Of a stretch of 64,000 bases of DNA, positions 17,971 to 26,266 are shown piece by piece. The notes below the pieces were generated by a model. It searched no databases, was not told the DNA's origin, and was given only the letters and a program-made list of their open reading frames with translations. This DNA is from JAFAHD01 sp963772515 (GTDB lineage: Bacteria; Vulcanimicrobiota; Vulcanimicrobiia; Eremiobacterales; Eremiobacteraceae), in the NCBI GenBank assembly GCA_963772515.1, contig CAVYXC010000003.1, positions 186,001 to 250,000 on the forward strand, in the 5' to 3' direction. Positions within the stretch are counted from its first letter, which is position 1; every line of letters begins with the position of its first letter. The position numbers and the translations under genes are program-made.

Positions 17971-18327
17971 ATGCGCCACAAGAAGGCCGACAAACGCCTG
18001 GGACGCAACGACGATCATCGCCGCTCGATGCTGCGCAACCTCGTGACCTCGCTGTTCACCCACGGCAAGATCGAGACGACGGTCGTCCGCGCTAAGGAGA
18101 CCTCGCGCGTGGCGTCGCGTTTGATCACGCGCGCGAAAAAGGCCGACTTGTCGGCGCGGCGTGCCGTCAGCGCCTACCTCACGGACGAGGCGGTCGCCAA
18201 GAAGCTGGTCGAACAGATCGCACCCAGCCTGGCGAGCCGCCATGGCGGCTACACGCGCATCGTGCGCACGCGCATCCGCAAGGGCGACGCGGCGGAGCTG
18301 GCACAGCTCGAACTCCTGACCTCGTAG
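17971..18327 (+). CDS. rplQ: 50S ribosomal protein L17
   Basis: Large-subunit protein near the tunnel exit. The 118 residues start MRHKKADKRLGRNDDHRRSM and include the usual ITRAKKADL block. It closes the ribosomal protein block, ten bases after rpoA. No clear terminator is seen in the 22 bases that follow. Confidence 0.97.
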   Translation: MRHKKADKRLGRNDDHRRSMLRNLVTSLFTHGKIETTVVRAKETSRVASRLITRAKKADLSARRAVSAYLTDEAVAKKLVEQIAPSLASRHGGYTRIVRTRIRKGDAAELAQLELLTS

Positions 18328-18349
18328 CGCGCGGTCTCGCCGGCTTCAA

Positions 18350-18931
18350 ATGTCGCTCGAGCTGCTCAACGCCTCTGCATCGCTCCTCACCGTGTGCATC
18401 ATCGCCGCGACCGCGCTCGCTGCGATGGTGCAGCTGCGCCATTTGCGTGCGGGCAATCAGATCAACGCCATGCTGGCGATCGGCGAAGAGCTCAGCAGCA
18501 AGGCGATCTACGACGCCAGATACCTGGTCCGGCACAAGCTCGGACCCGTCGTCGACGATCCGAGATTCCGCGCGTACAACGCCCGAGCGGATCGGGCCGA
18601 GCCGCAGGAGGTCATCCCCGAGTACGAAGAGATACGCGATGCGGTGACGCTGCTGGGCAATAGCTACGAGGAGCTGGGCATCCTCGTCAAGCAGGGCATC
18701 GTCGATAAGGATATCTTCCTGGACCGGTACTCGTGGGTCATCGTCGGCACATGGAAAGGGATCGAAAAAGCTCTGGCCGACTCGCGCATGGCGGTCGGCA
18801 AAGACGCGATCTGGGAGAACTTCGAATACCTGGCCGTGCTTTCGGAGGCGTGGCTGCGCGACCACCCGAGCACGTATCCGCGCGGCACGGCGAGGATGAA
18901 ACTGCCCGAGCGGCCGCCGCTGCCTTCCTAA
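18350..18931 (+). CDS. DUF4760-like hypothetical membrane-anchored protein
   Basis: A 193-residue protein with one N-terminal hydrophobic segment (about residues 10-26) followed by a helical soluble region. The C-terminal pattern, in which a WKGIEKAL helix, a charged loop and WENFEYLAVLSEAWL follow one another, resembles DUF4760 proteins, whose function I do not know. It follows rplQ in the same direction by 22 bases and may be read from the same transcript. Its stop overlaps the convergent neighbour by four bases. Confidence 0.7.
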   Translation: MSLELLNASASLLTVCIIAATALAAMVQLRHLRAGNQINAMLAIGEELSSKAIYDARYLVRHKLGPVVDDPRFRAYNARADRAEPQEVIPEYEEIRDAVTLLGNSYEELGILVKQGIVDKDIFLDRYSWVIVGTWKGIEKALADSRMAVGKDAIWENFEYLAVLSEAWLRDHPSTYPRGTARMKLPERPPLPS

Positions 18932-19563
18932 GTGTTCTGCCCGACGTAGACGAGCAACGTACCGGCGGTGCCGGTCAGGCCCGTCGAGCTTTGCTCCATG
19001 TGCGCGTCGAACCCGCGTTGCCGCAAGGCGGTCGCGAGGGCTTGTCCGGCTGCGCTATCGGCGGGATTCACGACCACCGCGAGCGGCACATCGTCCCCGT
19101 TCGTCACCACGATCGCATGCTGGCTCACGGCGAGGCCGCCCTTGACGAGCGCGAAGGCGATCGAATCCGCGAATGCCTTCGCCTCCGGGTCGTCTTGCTT
19201 TGATCCCACGTCGGCCTTTATACCCCTGTACGCGGCCATCGTCCCGGCGATGCTCATCTGGTCGTCGAAGTTCAGCGAGCGAGGCCCCGTCGCGTAAGGC
19301 AGCGGAGTTACGTGGCCTTGCACCGGTGTCACCGCTTTGAGCGCGAGCGCATTCGCCGCGCGTTGAAGAGACGCGTGGTACAGCGTCAACGCGATTGCCA
19401 CCACGAGCAAGACGATGAACCACTCGCCGAGCTGGCCCCAACGCGTGAGGCGCTGGCGCTTGCGGAAGTGGTTCCAGTACGCGGCCACCGGCTGCGCGAG
19501 GACCGCCAGCGCGAGAACGAAGATGACCGCATCTGTGTGAGCATCGAACCAGTCCGCCAGCAC
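18928..19563 (-). CDS. Hypothetical protein with two membrane segments
   Basis: I do not recognise a family. GTG 19563 is chosen because AAAAGGGG lies five bases upstream of it; longer in-frame starts would overlap the trp leader region. The 211-residue product has two hydrophobic segments near its N-terminus (VIFVLALAVLAQPVAAYW and FIVLLVVAIALTLYHA), then a soluble domain of about 130 residues. The C-terminal half has the look of a small alpha/beta domain. It is divergent from trpE and convergent with the DUF4760-like gene. Confidence 0.65.
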   Translation of the reverse strand: MLADWFDAHTDAVIFVLALAVLAQPVAAYWNHFRKRQRLTRWGQLGEWFIVLLVVAIALTLYHASLQRAANALALKAVTPVQGHVTPLPYATGPRSLNFDDQMSIAGTMAAYRGIKADVGSKQDDPEAKAFADSIAFALVKGGLAVSQHAIVVTNGDDVPLAVVVNPADSAAGQALATALRQRGFDAHMEQSSTGLTGTAGTLLVYVGQNT

Positions 19564-19659
19564 AAAAGGCCCCTTTTCGAGCCCAGACCGATTTTCATTT
19601 TGGGCGCGCTTGCGGACTCGAAAGGAGACGGCCCTGGCGCCGCGAAGAGCCCGCCCCTG

Positions 19660-19740
19660 ATGACACAATCGCAGTACGTGCATGGTTGGTGGTGGTGGGC
19701 CCAGGCCCGCCAGATTCGTCATGCCACGGTGCGCGCTTAA
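19660..19740 (+). CDS. trpL: trp leader peptide with four consecutive Trp codons
   Basis: A 26-codon open frame starting ATG 19660 and ending TAA 19738-19740. Codons 10-13 (19687-19698) are TGG TGG TGG TGG. A weak AAGAG lies about ten bases before the ATG. The reading frame ends 30 bases before an intrinsic terminator that stands directly before trpE. Position, length, tandem Trp codons and the flanking structures are those of a classical attenuation leader peptide; ribosome stalling at these codons would report the charged tRNA-Trp level. Confidence 0.85.
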   Translation: MTQSQYVHGWWWWAQARQIRHATVRA

Positions 19741-19811
19741 AGCCTAGCACCGGCGTTCCGGATCCTCTAGCGGCGGGCTCACGAAAAGAAGAGCCGGCCG
19801 TTTTTATTTTT
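19687..19811 (+). promoter_or_regulatory. trp operon transcription attenuator
   Basis: Segment 1:2 hairpin: arms TGGTGGGCC (19693-19701) and GGCCCGCCA (19704-19712). Segment 2 GCCCGCC (19705-19711) can instead pair perfectly with segment 3 GGCGGGC (19772-19778) as antiterminator. Segment 3 otherwise pairs with segment 4 (19791-19800) to form the terminator. Stalling on the Trp codons would block segment 1 and free segment 2. A second GAGCCCGCC at 19647-19655, before the leader ATG, is also fully complementary to GGCGGGCTC of segment 3 and could add to the switch. Confidence 0.85.
19771..19811 (+). terminator. Intrinsic terminator of the trp attenuator
   Basis: Stem CGGC-G-GGCTC / GAGCC-G-GCCG with one internal G-G mismatch, a ten-base A-rich loop and the tail TTTTTATTTTT. 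It lies 15 bases before the trpE ATG and is oriented to stop transcription before trpE. It is the clearest T-tailed terminator I see in the window. Confidence 0.88.
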
Positions 19812-19826
19812 CTCGGGAGCAATGCG

Positions 19827-21254
19827 ATGACCGACCACACGCGTTCTTCGAATCCTCTCGCCGCCCAGCGGCTGCTGGCGGACGGCATCACGCCGATCGC
19901 CGCGTTTGCCGCGCTGCGCGGGTTGCGCATGGGGCATTCGTTCCTGTTCGAGAGCGCACCGGGGGCAGGCCAAGCCGCGCGCCACTCGATCGTCGGCCTC
20001 GGCGCACGCGGCGAGCTCGTCGCCGACGATGCGGGAATCCGCGTGCTGATCGGCGGGCAGCCGGCAGCCGTTGCCGATGGATCAGCCGATCCGCGGCGCG
20101 CTGCGCGCGAACTGCTCGGGCGGCTCGCCCCGGCGCACGGCGCATCGCCGTTCCTGGGCGCCTATGGGGCGGCTGCGTACGAGTTCGCCGGTCGCTTCGA
20201 GCGCCTGCCGGCGATGGCGCGCGGCAGCGATCCGATGCCCGATCTGCACCTGGTCGTGCCCGAGGTGCTGGTGGTGTTCGACCACTTCTCGCACGAGCTC
20301 GATATCTATGCGCTGTCGCCGCACAGCGGTTCGTCTGTGGTCGGCCGCGTGCGCGACGTTCTGGCCGACGCGCGCATCGCGCCGCTCGAACGCGGGCATG
20401 AACCGCTGCAGCCCGTGCACCAAGGCGGCGCGGCGCCCTACACCGCGGCAGTCGAGGCGGCGCAGGCCGCCATTCATGCAGGCGAGGCGTTCCAAATCGT
20501 TTTAGCGCAGCGCTGGGAAGCGCCGCTCACGACCCTGGCGTTTGATGCGTACCGCGCGCTGCGCGCCGTAAATCCTTCGCCCTACATGTTCTTCCTCGAT
20601 GTAGGCTGGGGCCAGTTGTTCGGCTCCTCGCCGGAGATGCTCGTCGCCGTCAACGACGGCAAGGTTCGCATGCGGCCCTTGGCGGGCACGCGCCGGCGAG
20701 CCTCCGACGTCACTGGAGACGTGCAGCGTGCGCGCGAGCTGCAGCGCGACCCGAAGGAGCGCGCCGAACATGTGATGCTGGTGGACCTCGCGCGCAACGA
20801 TCTCGCGCGGGTGTGCGCGCCCGGCAGCGTCGAGGTGGCGGAGATGCTCTCCGTCGAGCGCTTCAGCCACGTGATGCACCTCGTCTCCGAGGTCACCGGG
20901 CGCTTGCGCCCGGAGTGCGACGCGTTTGACGCATTCACTGCAGCCTTTCCCGCGGGCACGGTCAGCGGGGCGCCTAAGATCCGCGCGATGGAGCTGATCG
21001 CGCAGCTCGAGGGGCGGCGCCGCGGCTTCTACGCCGGCAGCGTGTGCCGCTTCGGGTTTGATGGATCGGTGGACTCGTGCATCACGCTGCGCAGCGCACA
21101 CGCCTACGAGGGCATCTATCACTGCGCGGCGGGCGCCGGCGTCGTCGCGGCGTCGGTGCCCGCGCGAGAAGACGCCGAATGCTATGCCAAAGCGGATGCG
21201 GTCTTCAGCGCCATCGCCATGGCCGCGCGCCCGCGCGCGAAGAGCGTCGCATGA
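19827..21254 (+). CDS. trpE: Anthranilate synthase component I
   Basis: Chorismate plus ammonia to anthranilate, first step of tryptophan synthesis. ATG 19827, with CGGGAG seven bases upstream, gives 475 residues. Chorismate-enzyme motifs are present: NPSPYMFFLD, PLAGTRRRA, the DPKERAEHVMLVDLARND block and PAGTVSGAPKIRAMELI. Upstream starts are rejected because they run through the terminator. The stop overlaps trpG by four bases, so the two subunits should be made in step. Expression is predicted to be attenuated by the leader at 19660-19811. Confidence 0.95.
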   Translation: MTDHTRSSNPLAAQRLLADGITPIAAFAALRGLRMGHSFLFESAPGAGQAARHSIVGLGARGELVADDAGIRVLIGGQPAAVADGSADPRRAARELLGRLAPAHGASPFLGAYGAAAYEFAGRFERLPAMARGSDPMPDLHLVVPEVLVVFDHFSHELDIYALSPHSGSSVVGRVRDVLADARIAPLERGHEPLQPVHQGGAAPYTAAVEAAQAAIHAGEAFQIVLAQRWEAPLTTLAFDAYRALRAVNPSPYMFFLDVGWGQLFGSSPEMLVAVNDGKVRMRPLAGTRRRASDVTGDVQRARELQRDPKERAEHVMLVDLARNDLARVCAPGSVEVAEMLSVERFSHVMHLVSEVTGRLRPECDAFDAFTAAFPAGTVSGAPKIRAMELIAQLEGRRRGFYAGSVCRFGFDGSVDSCITLRSAHAYEGIYHCAAGAGVVAASVPAREDAECYAKADAVFSAIAMAARPRAKSVA

Positions 21255-21838
21255 AGCTGACCGTGCTGATCGTCGACAACTATGATTCGTTCACATACAA
21301 CCTCGTGCACGAGCTCGGGCGCCATGCGCTGGACGTGCAGGTGGCGCGCAACGACGCGCTCGACGTTGCTGAGTTAACCGTGTCGCCACCCGCAGCGATC
21401 GTGTTTTCGCCAGGGCCGGGGACGCCGGAGCGCGCCGGGCGCTGTCTCGAGCTGATCGCCGCGCTGCGCGGCTACGTTCCCATGCTCGGCGTGTGCCTCG
21501 GCCATCAAGCAATCGGCCAGGCATACGGCGCACGCGTGACCCATGCCGGCGCTGTCGTGCACGGACAGGCCACCGTCGTGCAGCACACTGGCCACGCGCT
21601 GTTCGACGGCATCCCGGCCCGCTTTTCAGCCGGCCGCTACCACTCGCTGTGCGTCGACCCGGCCTCACTGCCCGAAGCGCTCGAAGCGGTCGCCGCTGCC
21701 GATGACGGCACCCTTATGGCCGTAGCGGACCGGCGCGCGCCGGTGTTCGGCGTGCAGTTCCACCCAGAATCGGTCCTGACCAAGCACGGCCCGAGATTGC
21801 TGGCCAACTTTCTCGCCATCGCAGGATGTGCGTCATGA
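21251..21838 (+). CDS. trpG: Anthranilate synthase glutamine amidotransferase component
   Basis: Supplies ammonia from glutamine to TrpE. ATG 21251 overlaps the trpE stop; the 195 residues begin MKLTVLIVDNYDSFTYNLVHEL. The class I amidotransferase triad is visible: Cys in GVCLGHQ, and His and Glu in FHPES. It is a stand-alone subunit, not fused to trpD. Confidence 0.95.
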   Translation: MKLTVLIVDNYDSFTYNLVHELGRHALDVQVARNDALDVAELTVSPPAAIVFSPGPGTPERAGRCLELIAALRGYVPMLGVCLGHQAIGQAYGARVTHAGAVVHGQATVVQHTGHALFDGIPARFSAGRYHSLCVDPASLPEALEAVAAADDGTLMAVADRRAPVFGVQFHPESVLTKHGPRLLANFLAIAGCAS

Positions 21839-22878
21839 GCATGCTAGCAACCGAGCCGGATGCATCCGCCTCCGTGATCGCGCAGATCGTGCGCGCGGCC
21901 GCGGGAGGGGATCTGAGCGCGGCGGAGATGCGGCTGACGGTCAACGCGATCATGGACGGCGCCGTTACGCCAGCTCAGGCGGCAGCGCTTCTGGTGGCGT
22001 TGGCCGTCAAGGGAGAGACCGCGGATGAGGTGGTCGGCGCGGCATCGGCGATGCGCGACCATGCAGTGGCGGTCACACCGCGCAGCGGCGCGATCGACGT
22101 GTGCGGTACGGGCGGCGACGCCTCAGGGACATTCAACATCTCGACAGCAGTGGCGTTCGTCGTCGCGGGGGCAGGCGTTCCCGTCGCCAAGCACGGCAAC
22201 CGCGCCATGAGCAGCCGCTGCGGAAGCGCTGACGTGCTCGAGGCGCTCGGCGTACGCATCGACCTGGCACCGCAGCGTAGCGCACAGATACTGGAAGAGC
22301 ATGGCATCGCGTTCATGTTCGCGCAAGTGCATCATCCGGCGATGCGCCATGTCGCACCGGTGCGGCGCGAGATCGGCATGAAGACGCTGTTCAACCTGCT
22401 CGGCCCGCTCACCAATCCTGCAGCCGTGCGCCGCCAAGTCGTCGGCGTCGCGCACGCCGGTGCGCAGGACATTGTAGCTAGCGCGATCGGACGTCTCGGT
22501 AGCGAGCGCGCTGCGGTCATCCGCGGCTGCGATGGTCTCGACGAGGCAACCCTGGCGGGGACCACGCGCGTGCTTGAGTGGAACGGATCCGATCTGATCG
22601 AGTACGAGATCGTTCCCGAAGATGCCGGGCTTGAACGCGCGGCCACGGCGTCGCTGGCGGGCGGCGACGCGAATGCCAACGCGCACATGATCGGCGACGT
22701 GTTGGCGGGCACGTCGGACCCGCGGCGCGACGTCGTGCTGCTCAACGCTGCGCTCGCGTTGCTCATCGCCGGAGCTGCGAGCGACCTGCGGCACGGTCGC
22801 TCGTTGGCGCAGCGCTCCATCGAGACGGGCGCGGCCCGCGACAAGCTCGAGATCCTGCGGCGGGAGAGCCGGCGATGA
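21835..22878 (+). CDS. trpD: Anthranilate phosphoribosyltransferase
   Basis: Joins anthranilate and PRPP. I choose ATG 21835 (ATGA overlap with trpG, AGGA eight bases upstream); ATG 21826 is also in frame. The 347 residues show the PRPP-binding CGTGGDASGTFNIST and the KHGNRAMSSRCGSADVLEALG block typical of the family. It overlaps trpC by four bases. Confidence 0.95.
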   Translation: MSMLATEPDASASVIAQIVRAAAGGDLSAAEMRLTVNAIMDGAVTPAQAAALLVALAVKGETADEVVGAASAMRDHAVAVTPRSGAIDVCGTGGDASGTFNISTAVAFVVAGAGVPVAKHGNRAMSSRCGSADVLEALGVRIDLAPQRSAQILEEHGIAFMFAQVHHPAMRHVAPVRREIGMKTLFNLLGPLTNPAAVRRQVVGVAHAGAQDIVASAIGRLGSERAAVIRGCDGLDEATLAGTTRVLEWNGSDLIEYEIVPEDAGLERAATASLAGGDANANAHMIGDVLAGTSDPRRDVVLLNAALALLIAGAASDLRHGRSLAQRSIETGAARDKLEILRRESRR

Positions 22879-23654
22879 ACCAACTCGATACCATAGTGGC
22901 GCGCCGACTGCGCGACGTGCGCCAAAGCAAGGCGCGCGTGCCGTTCGAGATGCTGCGTGGTCGGGCGCTCGATGGCTCGCCGGTCCGCGACTTCGAGCGC
23001 GCGCTGCATTCGGGCGCGCCGGCCCTCGTGGCGGAGTTCAAGCGCTCTTCCCCATCGGCCGGCCGGCTTGCCGAGCGTGATCCCGCTACGACAGCGCGGT
23101 TGTATCAACGGGGGGGCGCCGCAGCGCTCTCGATCCTCACCGAACCCTCGTCATTCGACGGCGCCCTTGAGGACCTCGTCGCCGCGCGCAGCGCGACCGG
23201 TCTGCCGGTGATGCGCAAGGACTTCATCGTCGACGAATATCAGGTGTGGGAGTCCGCCCATGCGGGCGCGGACGCGATCCTGCTCATCGCCGCCATCCTG
23301 ACCTCGGACGAGCTGGCCGCGTTTCGCGCTCTCGCGCAGTCGTTGCGGATGTGTGCGGTGGTGGAAGTGCACGACGAGGACGAGGCGCATCGCGCGCTGC
23401 GTGCCCGCGCCACAGTCATCGGCATCAACAACCGCGATCTCACGACGATGCAGGTGGATTTACGCACGGCGCTTCGGCTGCGTGCCGTGCTGCCGGCCGA
23501 TTGCACGGTGATCGCCGAGAGCGGCTACTCGAGCGCGTCGGATGTGGCCGCCTGCGCTCGTGCCGGCATCGACGCGGTGCTGGTCGGCGAGTCCCTGATG
23601 CGCGCGGCGGACCCCGCGGCGGCGGTGGCATCTCTGCTCGCGGTGCCGACATGA
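22875..23654 (+). CDS. trpC: Indole-3-glycerol phosphate synthase
   Basis: Closes the pyrrole ring by decarboxylating CdRP. The 259-residue TIM barrel includes AEFKRSSPSAG (catalytic Lys), RKDFIVDEYQ, INNRDL and the C-terminal AESGYSSASDV. It overlaps both neighbours by start/stop sharing. Confidence 0.95.
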   Translation: MNQLDTIVARRLRDVRQSKARVPFEMLRGRALDGSPVRDFERALHSGAPALVAEFKRSSPSAGRLAERDPATTARLYQRGGAAALSILTEPSSFDGALEDLVAARSATGLPVMRKDFIVDEYQVWESAHAGADAILLIAAILTSDELAAFRALAQSLRMCAVVEVHDEDEAHRALRARATVIGINNRDLTTMQVDLRTALRLRAVLPADCTVIAESGYSSASDVAACARAGIDAVLVGESLMRAADPAAAVASLLAVPT

Positions 23655-24274
23655 TCAGGCTCAAGATTTGCGGCATGCGCAGCCTCGAAGATGTGCGCAC
23701 CTGCGCGAGCGCAGGCGCCGACGCGCTCGGATTCGTCTTCGCCGATGGCGGGCGGCGCCTGAGTTTGGAAGAGGGTGCGTCGCTGACGGCAGCGGTGCCC
23801 CTGGGCGTGGTACGCGTGGGCGTTTTCGCCAACCAGTCGCGTTCGCAGGTGAGCGACGCCCTGGAGCGCTGCCGGCTCGATGTGCTGCAGTTCGCGGGCG
23901 ACGAGACGGCCGAGTTCTGCGGTTCCTTTGGGATGCCGACGTTGCTGACGGTACGCGAGCGTCCGCCGGCAGCCGACGTCGTGCACCGCGCGCGCGCGAT
24001 CGGCGTGATCGCCGATGCTCGAGTCGAGGGCCGCCTCGGGGGGACCGGCGTACGCATCGCGCCGGAGCGCGCATGCCGCATCCGCGATGGCCTTCGCGTG
24101 CCTCTCATCTTGGCCGGCGGTTTGACGCCGGACAACGTGAGCGAGGCCATGCTCGCCGTCGGTCCGGACGGCGTGGACGTGAGCAGCGGCGTCGAACGTT
24201 CGGGGCGCAAGGACCCGCGGCTCGTGGCGGACTTTGTGCGCCGTGTGAAAGAGGTTTCCCATGCACGAACCTGA
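23651..24274 (+). CDS. trpF: Phosphoribosylanthranilate isomerase
   Basis: Amadori isomerisation of PRA to CdRP. ATG 23651 overlaps the trpC stop; longer in-frame starts within trpC are rejected. The 207 residues begin MIRLKICGM with the catalytic Cys, and show FVFADGGRR and the phosphate-binding LAGGL. The last 14 bases overlap trpB. Confidence 0.95.
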   Translation: MIRLKICGMRSLEDVRTCASAGADALGFVFADGGRRLSLEEGASLTAAVPLGVVRVGVFANQSRSQVSDALERCRLDVLQFAGDETAEFCGSFGMPTLLTVRERPPAADVVHRARAIGVIADARVEGRLGGTGVRIAPERACRIRDGLRVPLILAGGLTPDNVSEAMLAVGPDGVDVSSGVERSGRKDPRLVADFVRRVKEVSHART

Positions 24275-25457
24275 CCCGCGCGGGTATTTCGGGCGCTTCG
24301 GCGGCCGTTTTGTGCCCGAGGTGCTCGTCGAACCGCTGCGCCGGCTCGAGGCTGCGATGCAGGAGGCGTTCGAGGAGCCGAGTTTTTGGAGCGAGTACCG
24401 GCGCTTGTTGCGCGAGTACGTCGGGCGGCCGACGCCGCTCACGTCGTGCGAGAATCTGTCGCGGCTGTCCGGTCGCGCGACGATCGTCCTTAAGCGCGAG
24501 GACTGCAATCACACCGGCGCGCATAAGATCAACAACGCGCTCGGCCAGGGCCTGCTGGCGCGGCGCATGGGCCGGCGGCGGATCATCGCGGAGACCGGTG
24601 CTGGACAGCACGGCGTCGCCGCGGCGACGGTCGGCGCGCTGTTGCAGATCCCGGTCGTCGTCTATATGGGCGCTGCCGACGCGCAGCGTCAAGCGCTCAA
24701 CGTCTACCTCATGCGCTTGCTGGGCGCTTCGGTCGAAGTAGTGCGCAGCGGCTCGCAGACGCTCAAAGAAGCCACCAATGAGGCGCTGCGGGATTGGGCG
24801 GCATCCGCGGACGAGACGTTCTATCTCATCGGCTCTGCGGTCGGCCCTCATCCGTATCCGTTCATAGTTCGGCGCTTCGTGCAGGCCATCGGCGACGAGG
24901 CGCGGGTACAGGTCCTCGAACGCTTCGGCAGGCTTCCCGACCACGTGATCGCCTGCGTCGGCGGCGGCAGCAACGCGCTCGGGATATTCGCAGCGTTCCT
25001 CGATGACGCGCACGTGCGTCTGACGGGCGTCGAGGCGGGCGGCGGCGGGCTCGAACGGGCAGGCGTGCACGCGGCGACCTTGTCAGCTGGACGTGATGGC
25101 GTGCTGCACGGCGCGTTGACCAAAGTGCTGCAGAACGGCGACGGCCAGATCGCCGCCACGCATTCTGTCGCGGCGGGGCTTGACTATCCGGGCGTCGGCC
25201 CCGAACACGCCGCCTTGCAAGAATCGGGCAGGGCGAGCTACGTGACCGTCACCGATGACCAAGCGCGCGAGGCCTTCGAATTGCTCGCACGGACCGAGGG
25301 AATTGTGCCGGCGCTCGAAAGTGCGCACGCGATCGCGTACGCCTGCATGCTAGCCAAGGAGGCCGCACCGGAAGAAATCATCCTCGTCAATTGCTCCGGC
25401 CGCGGCGATAAAGATGCGGTGCGGTTCGCGCTTGCCGAAGAACTGGTAGCGAGATGA
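24261..25457 (+). CDS. trpB: Tryptophan synthase beta chain
   Basis: PLP enzyme condensing indole with serine. The 398 residues include RFGGRFVPE near the start, the PLP lysine in HTGAHKINN and the phosphate-binding GGGSNALG. The 14-base overlap with trpF and four-base overlap with trpA suggest tight translational coupling. Confidence 0.96.
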   Translation: MHEPDPRGYFGRFGGRFVPEVLVEPLRRLEAAMQEAFEEPSFWSEYRRLLREYVGRPTPLTSCENLSRLSGRATIVLKREDCNHTGAHKINNALGQGLLARRMGRRRIIAETGAGQHGVAAATVGALLQIPVVVYMGAADAQRQALNVYLMRLLGASVEVVRSGSQTLKEATNEALRDWAASADETFYLIGSAVGPHPYPFIVRRFVQAIGDEARVQVLERFGRLPDHVIACVGGGSNALGIFAAFLDDAHVRLTGVEAGGGGLERAGVHAATLSAGRDGVLHGALTKVLQNGDGQIAATHSVAAGLDYPGVGPEHAALQESGRASYVTVTDDQAREAFELLARTEGIVPALESAHAIAYACMLAKEAAPEEIILVNCSGRGDKDAVRFALAEELVAR

Positions 25458-26266
25458 GAGTCGCCGCTCGCCCGCTTGCCGAGGTGTTCGAACGCTGCCG
25501 CGCGGCCGACCGGGCCGCGCTGATCGTATTCCTGACCGCGGGCTTTCCGAGCATCGAACGAACGCCCTCGCTTGTCGACGCTGCGATCGCCGGCGGCGCC
25601 GACATCATCGAGCTCGGCTTCCCGTATTCGGATCCGGTGGCGGATGGGCCGATTATCCAGGCATCATCGCAGCGTGCGCTCGACAACGGCGTGACCTTTG
25701 ACGCAGTGCTCGACATCGCGACGCGCTGCAATGCCGGCGCCCCCTTGATAACCTTCACGTACTATAACCCGTTGTTCGCACGCGGGCTCGAACGTAGCGC
25801 GCACGACTTGCGCGCAGCCGGATTGGCCGGCGCAATCGTTCCCGACTTGCCGCCCGAAGAGGCAGGGCCCCTTGCTGATGCCTTCGCGCGTGCGGCGCTC
25901 TCGTTGACGTTCTTGGTGGCCCCGACGACGCCGCTTGAACGCGCGGGCATGATCGCAGCGCGTTGCGACGATTTCGTCTATGTCGCCGGCAGGTTGGGAG
26001 TCACGGGAACGCACGCTGGCGTGGATCCGCCGACGCTACGGCGCATCGCAGAGCTGCGTCGCGTCACCGATAAACCGTTGGCGGTCGGCTTCGGCGTATC
26101 GAACCCGCAAGACGTCGCGCAGATCGCGGCCGTCGCCGACGGTGTGATCGTGGGTAGTGCGATCGTCCAGGCGTGCGCTGCGGACGATCCGATCAGGGCG
26201 GTTGGAGAGTTGTGTGCGTCGCTACGAACCGGGGTGCCAAAGCGCGCTGGACACTTCAGGGGATGA
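25454..26266 (+). CDS. trpA: Tryptophan synthase alpha chain
   Basis: Cleaves indole-3-glycerol phosphate and channels indole to TrpB. The 270-residue barrel shows the catalytic Glu and Asp in IIELGFPYSDPVADGP and the IVPDLPPEE segment. It ends the seven-gene operon; its 3' end overlaps the convergent oxidoreductase gene by 11 bases. Confidence 0.95.
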   Translation: MRVAARPLAEVFERCRAADRAALIVFLTAGFPSIERTPSLVDAAIAGGADIIELGFPYSDPVADGPIIQASSQRALDNGVTFDAVLDIATRCNAGAPLITFTYYNPLFARGLERSAHDLRAAGLAGAIVPDLPPEEAGPLADAFARAALSLTFLVAPTTPLERAGMIAARCDDFVYVAGRLGVTGTHAGVDPPTLRRIAELRRVTDKPLAVGFGVSNPQDVAQIAAVADGVIVGSAIVQACAADDPIRAVGELCASLRTGVPKRAGHFRG

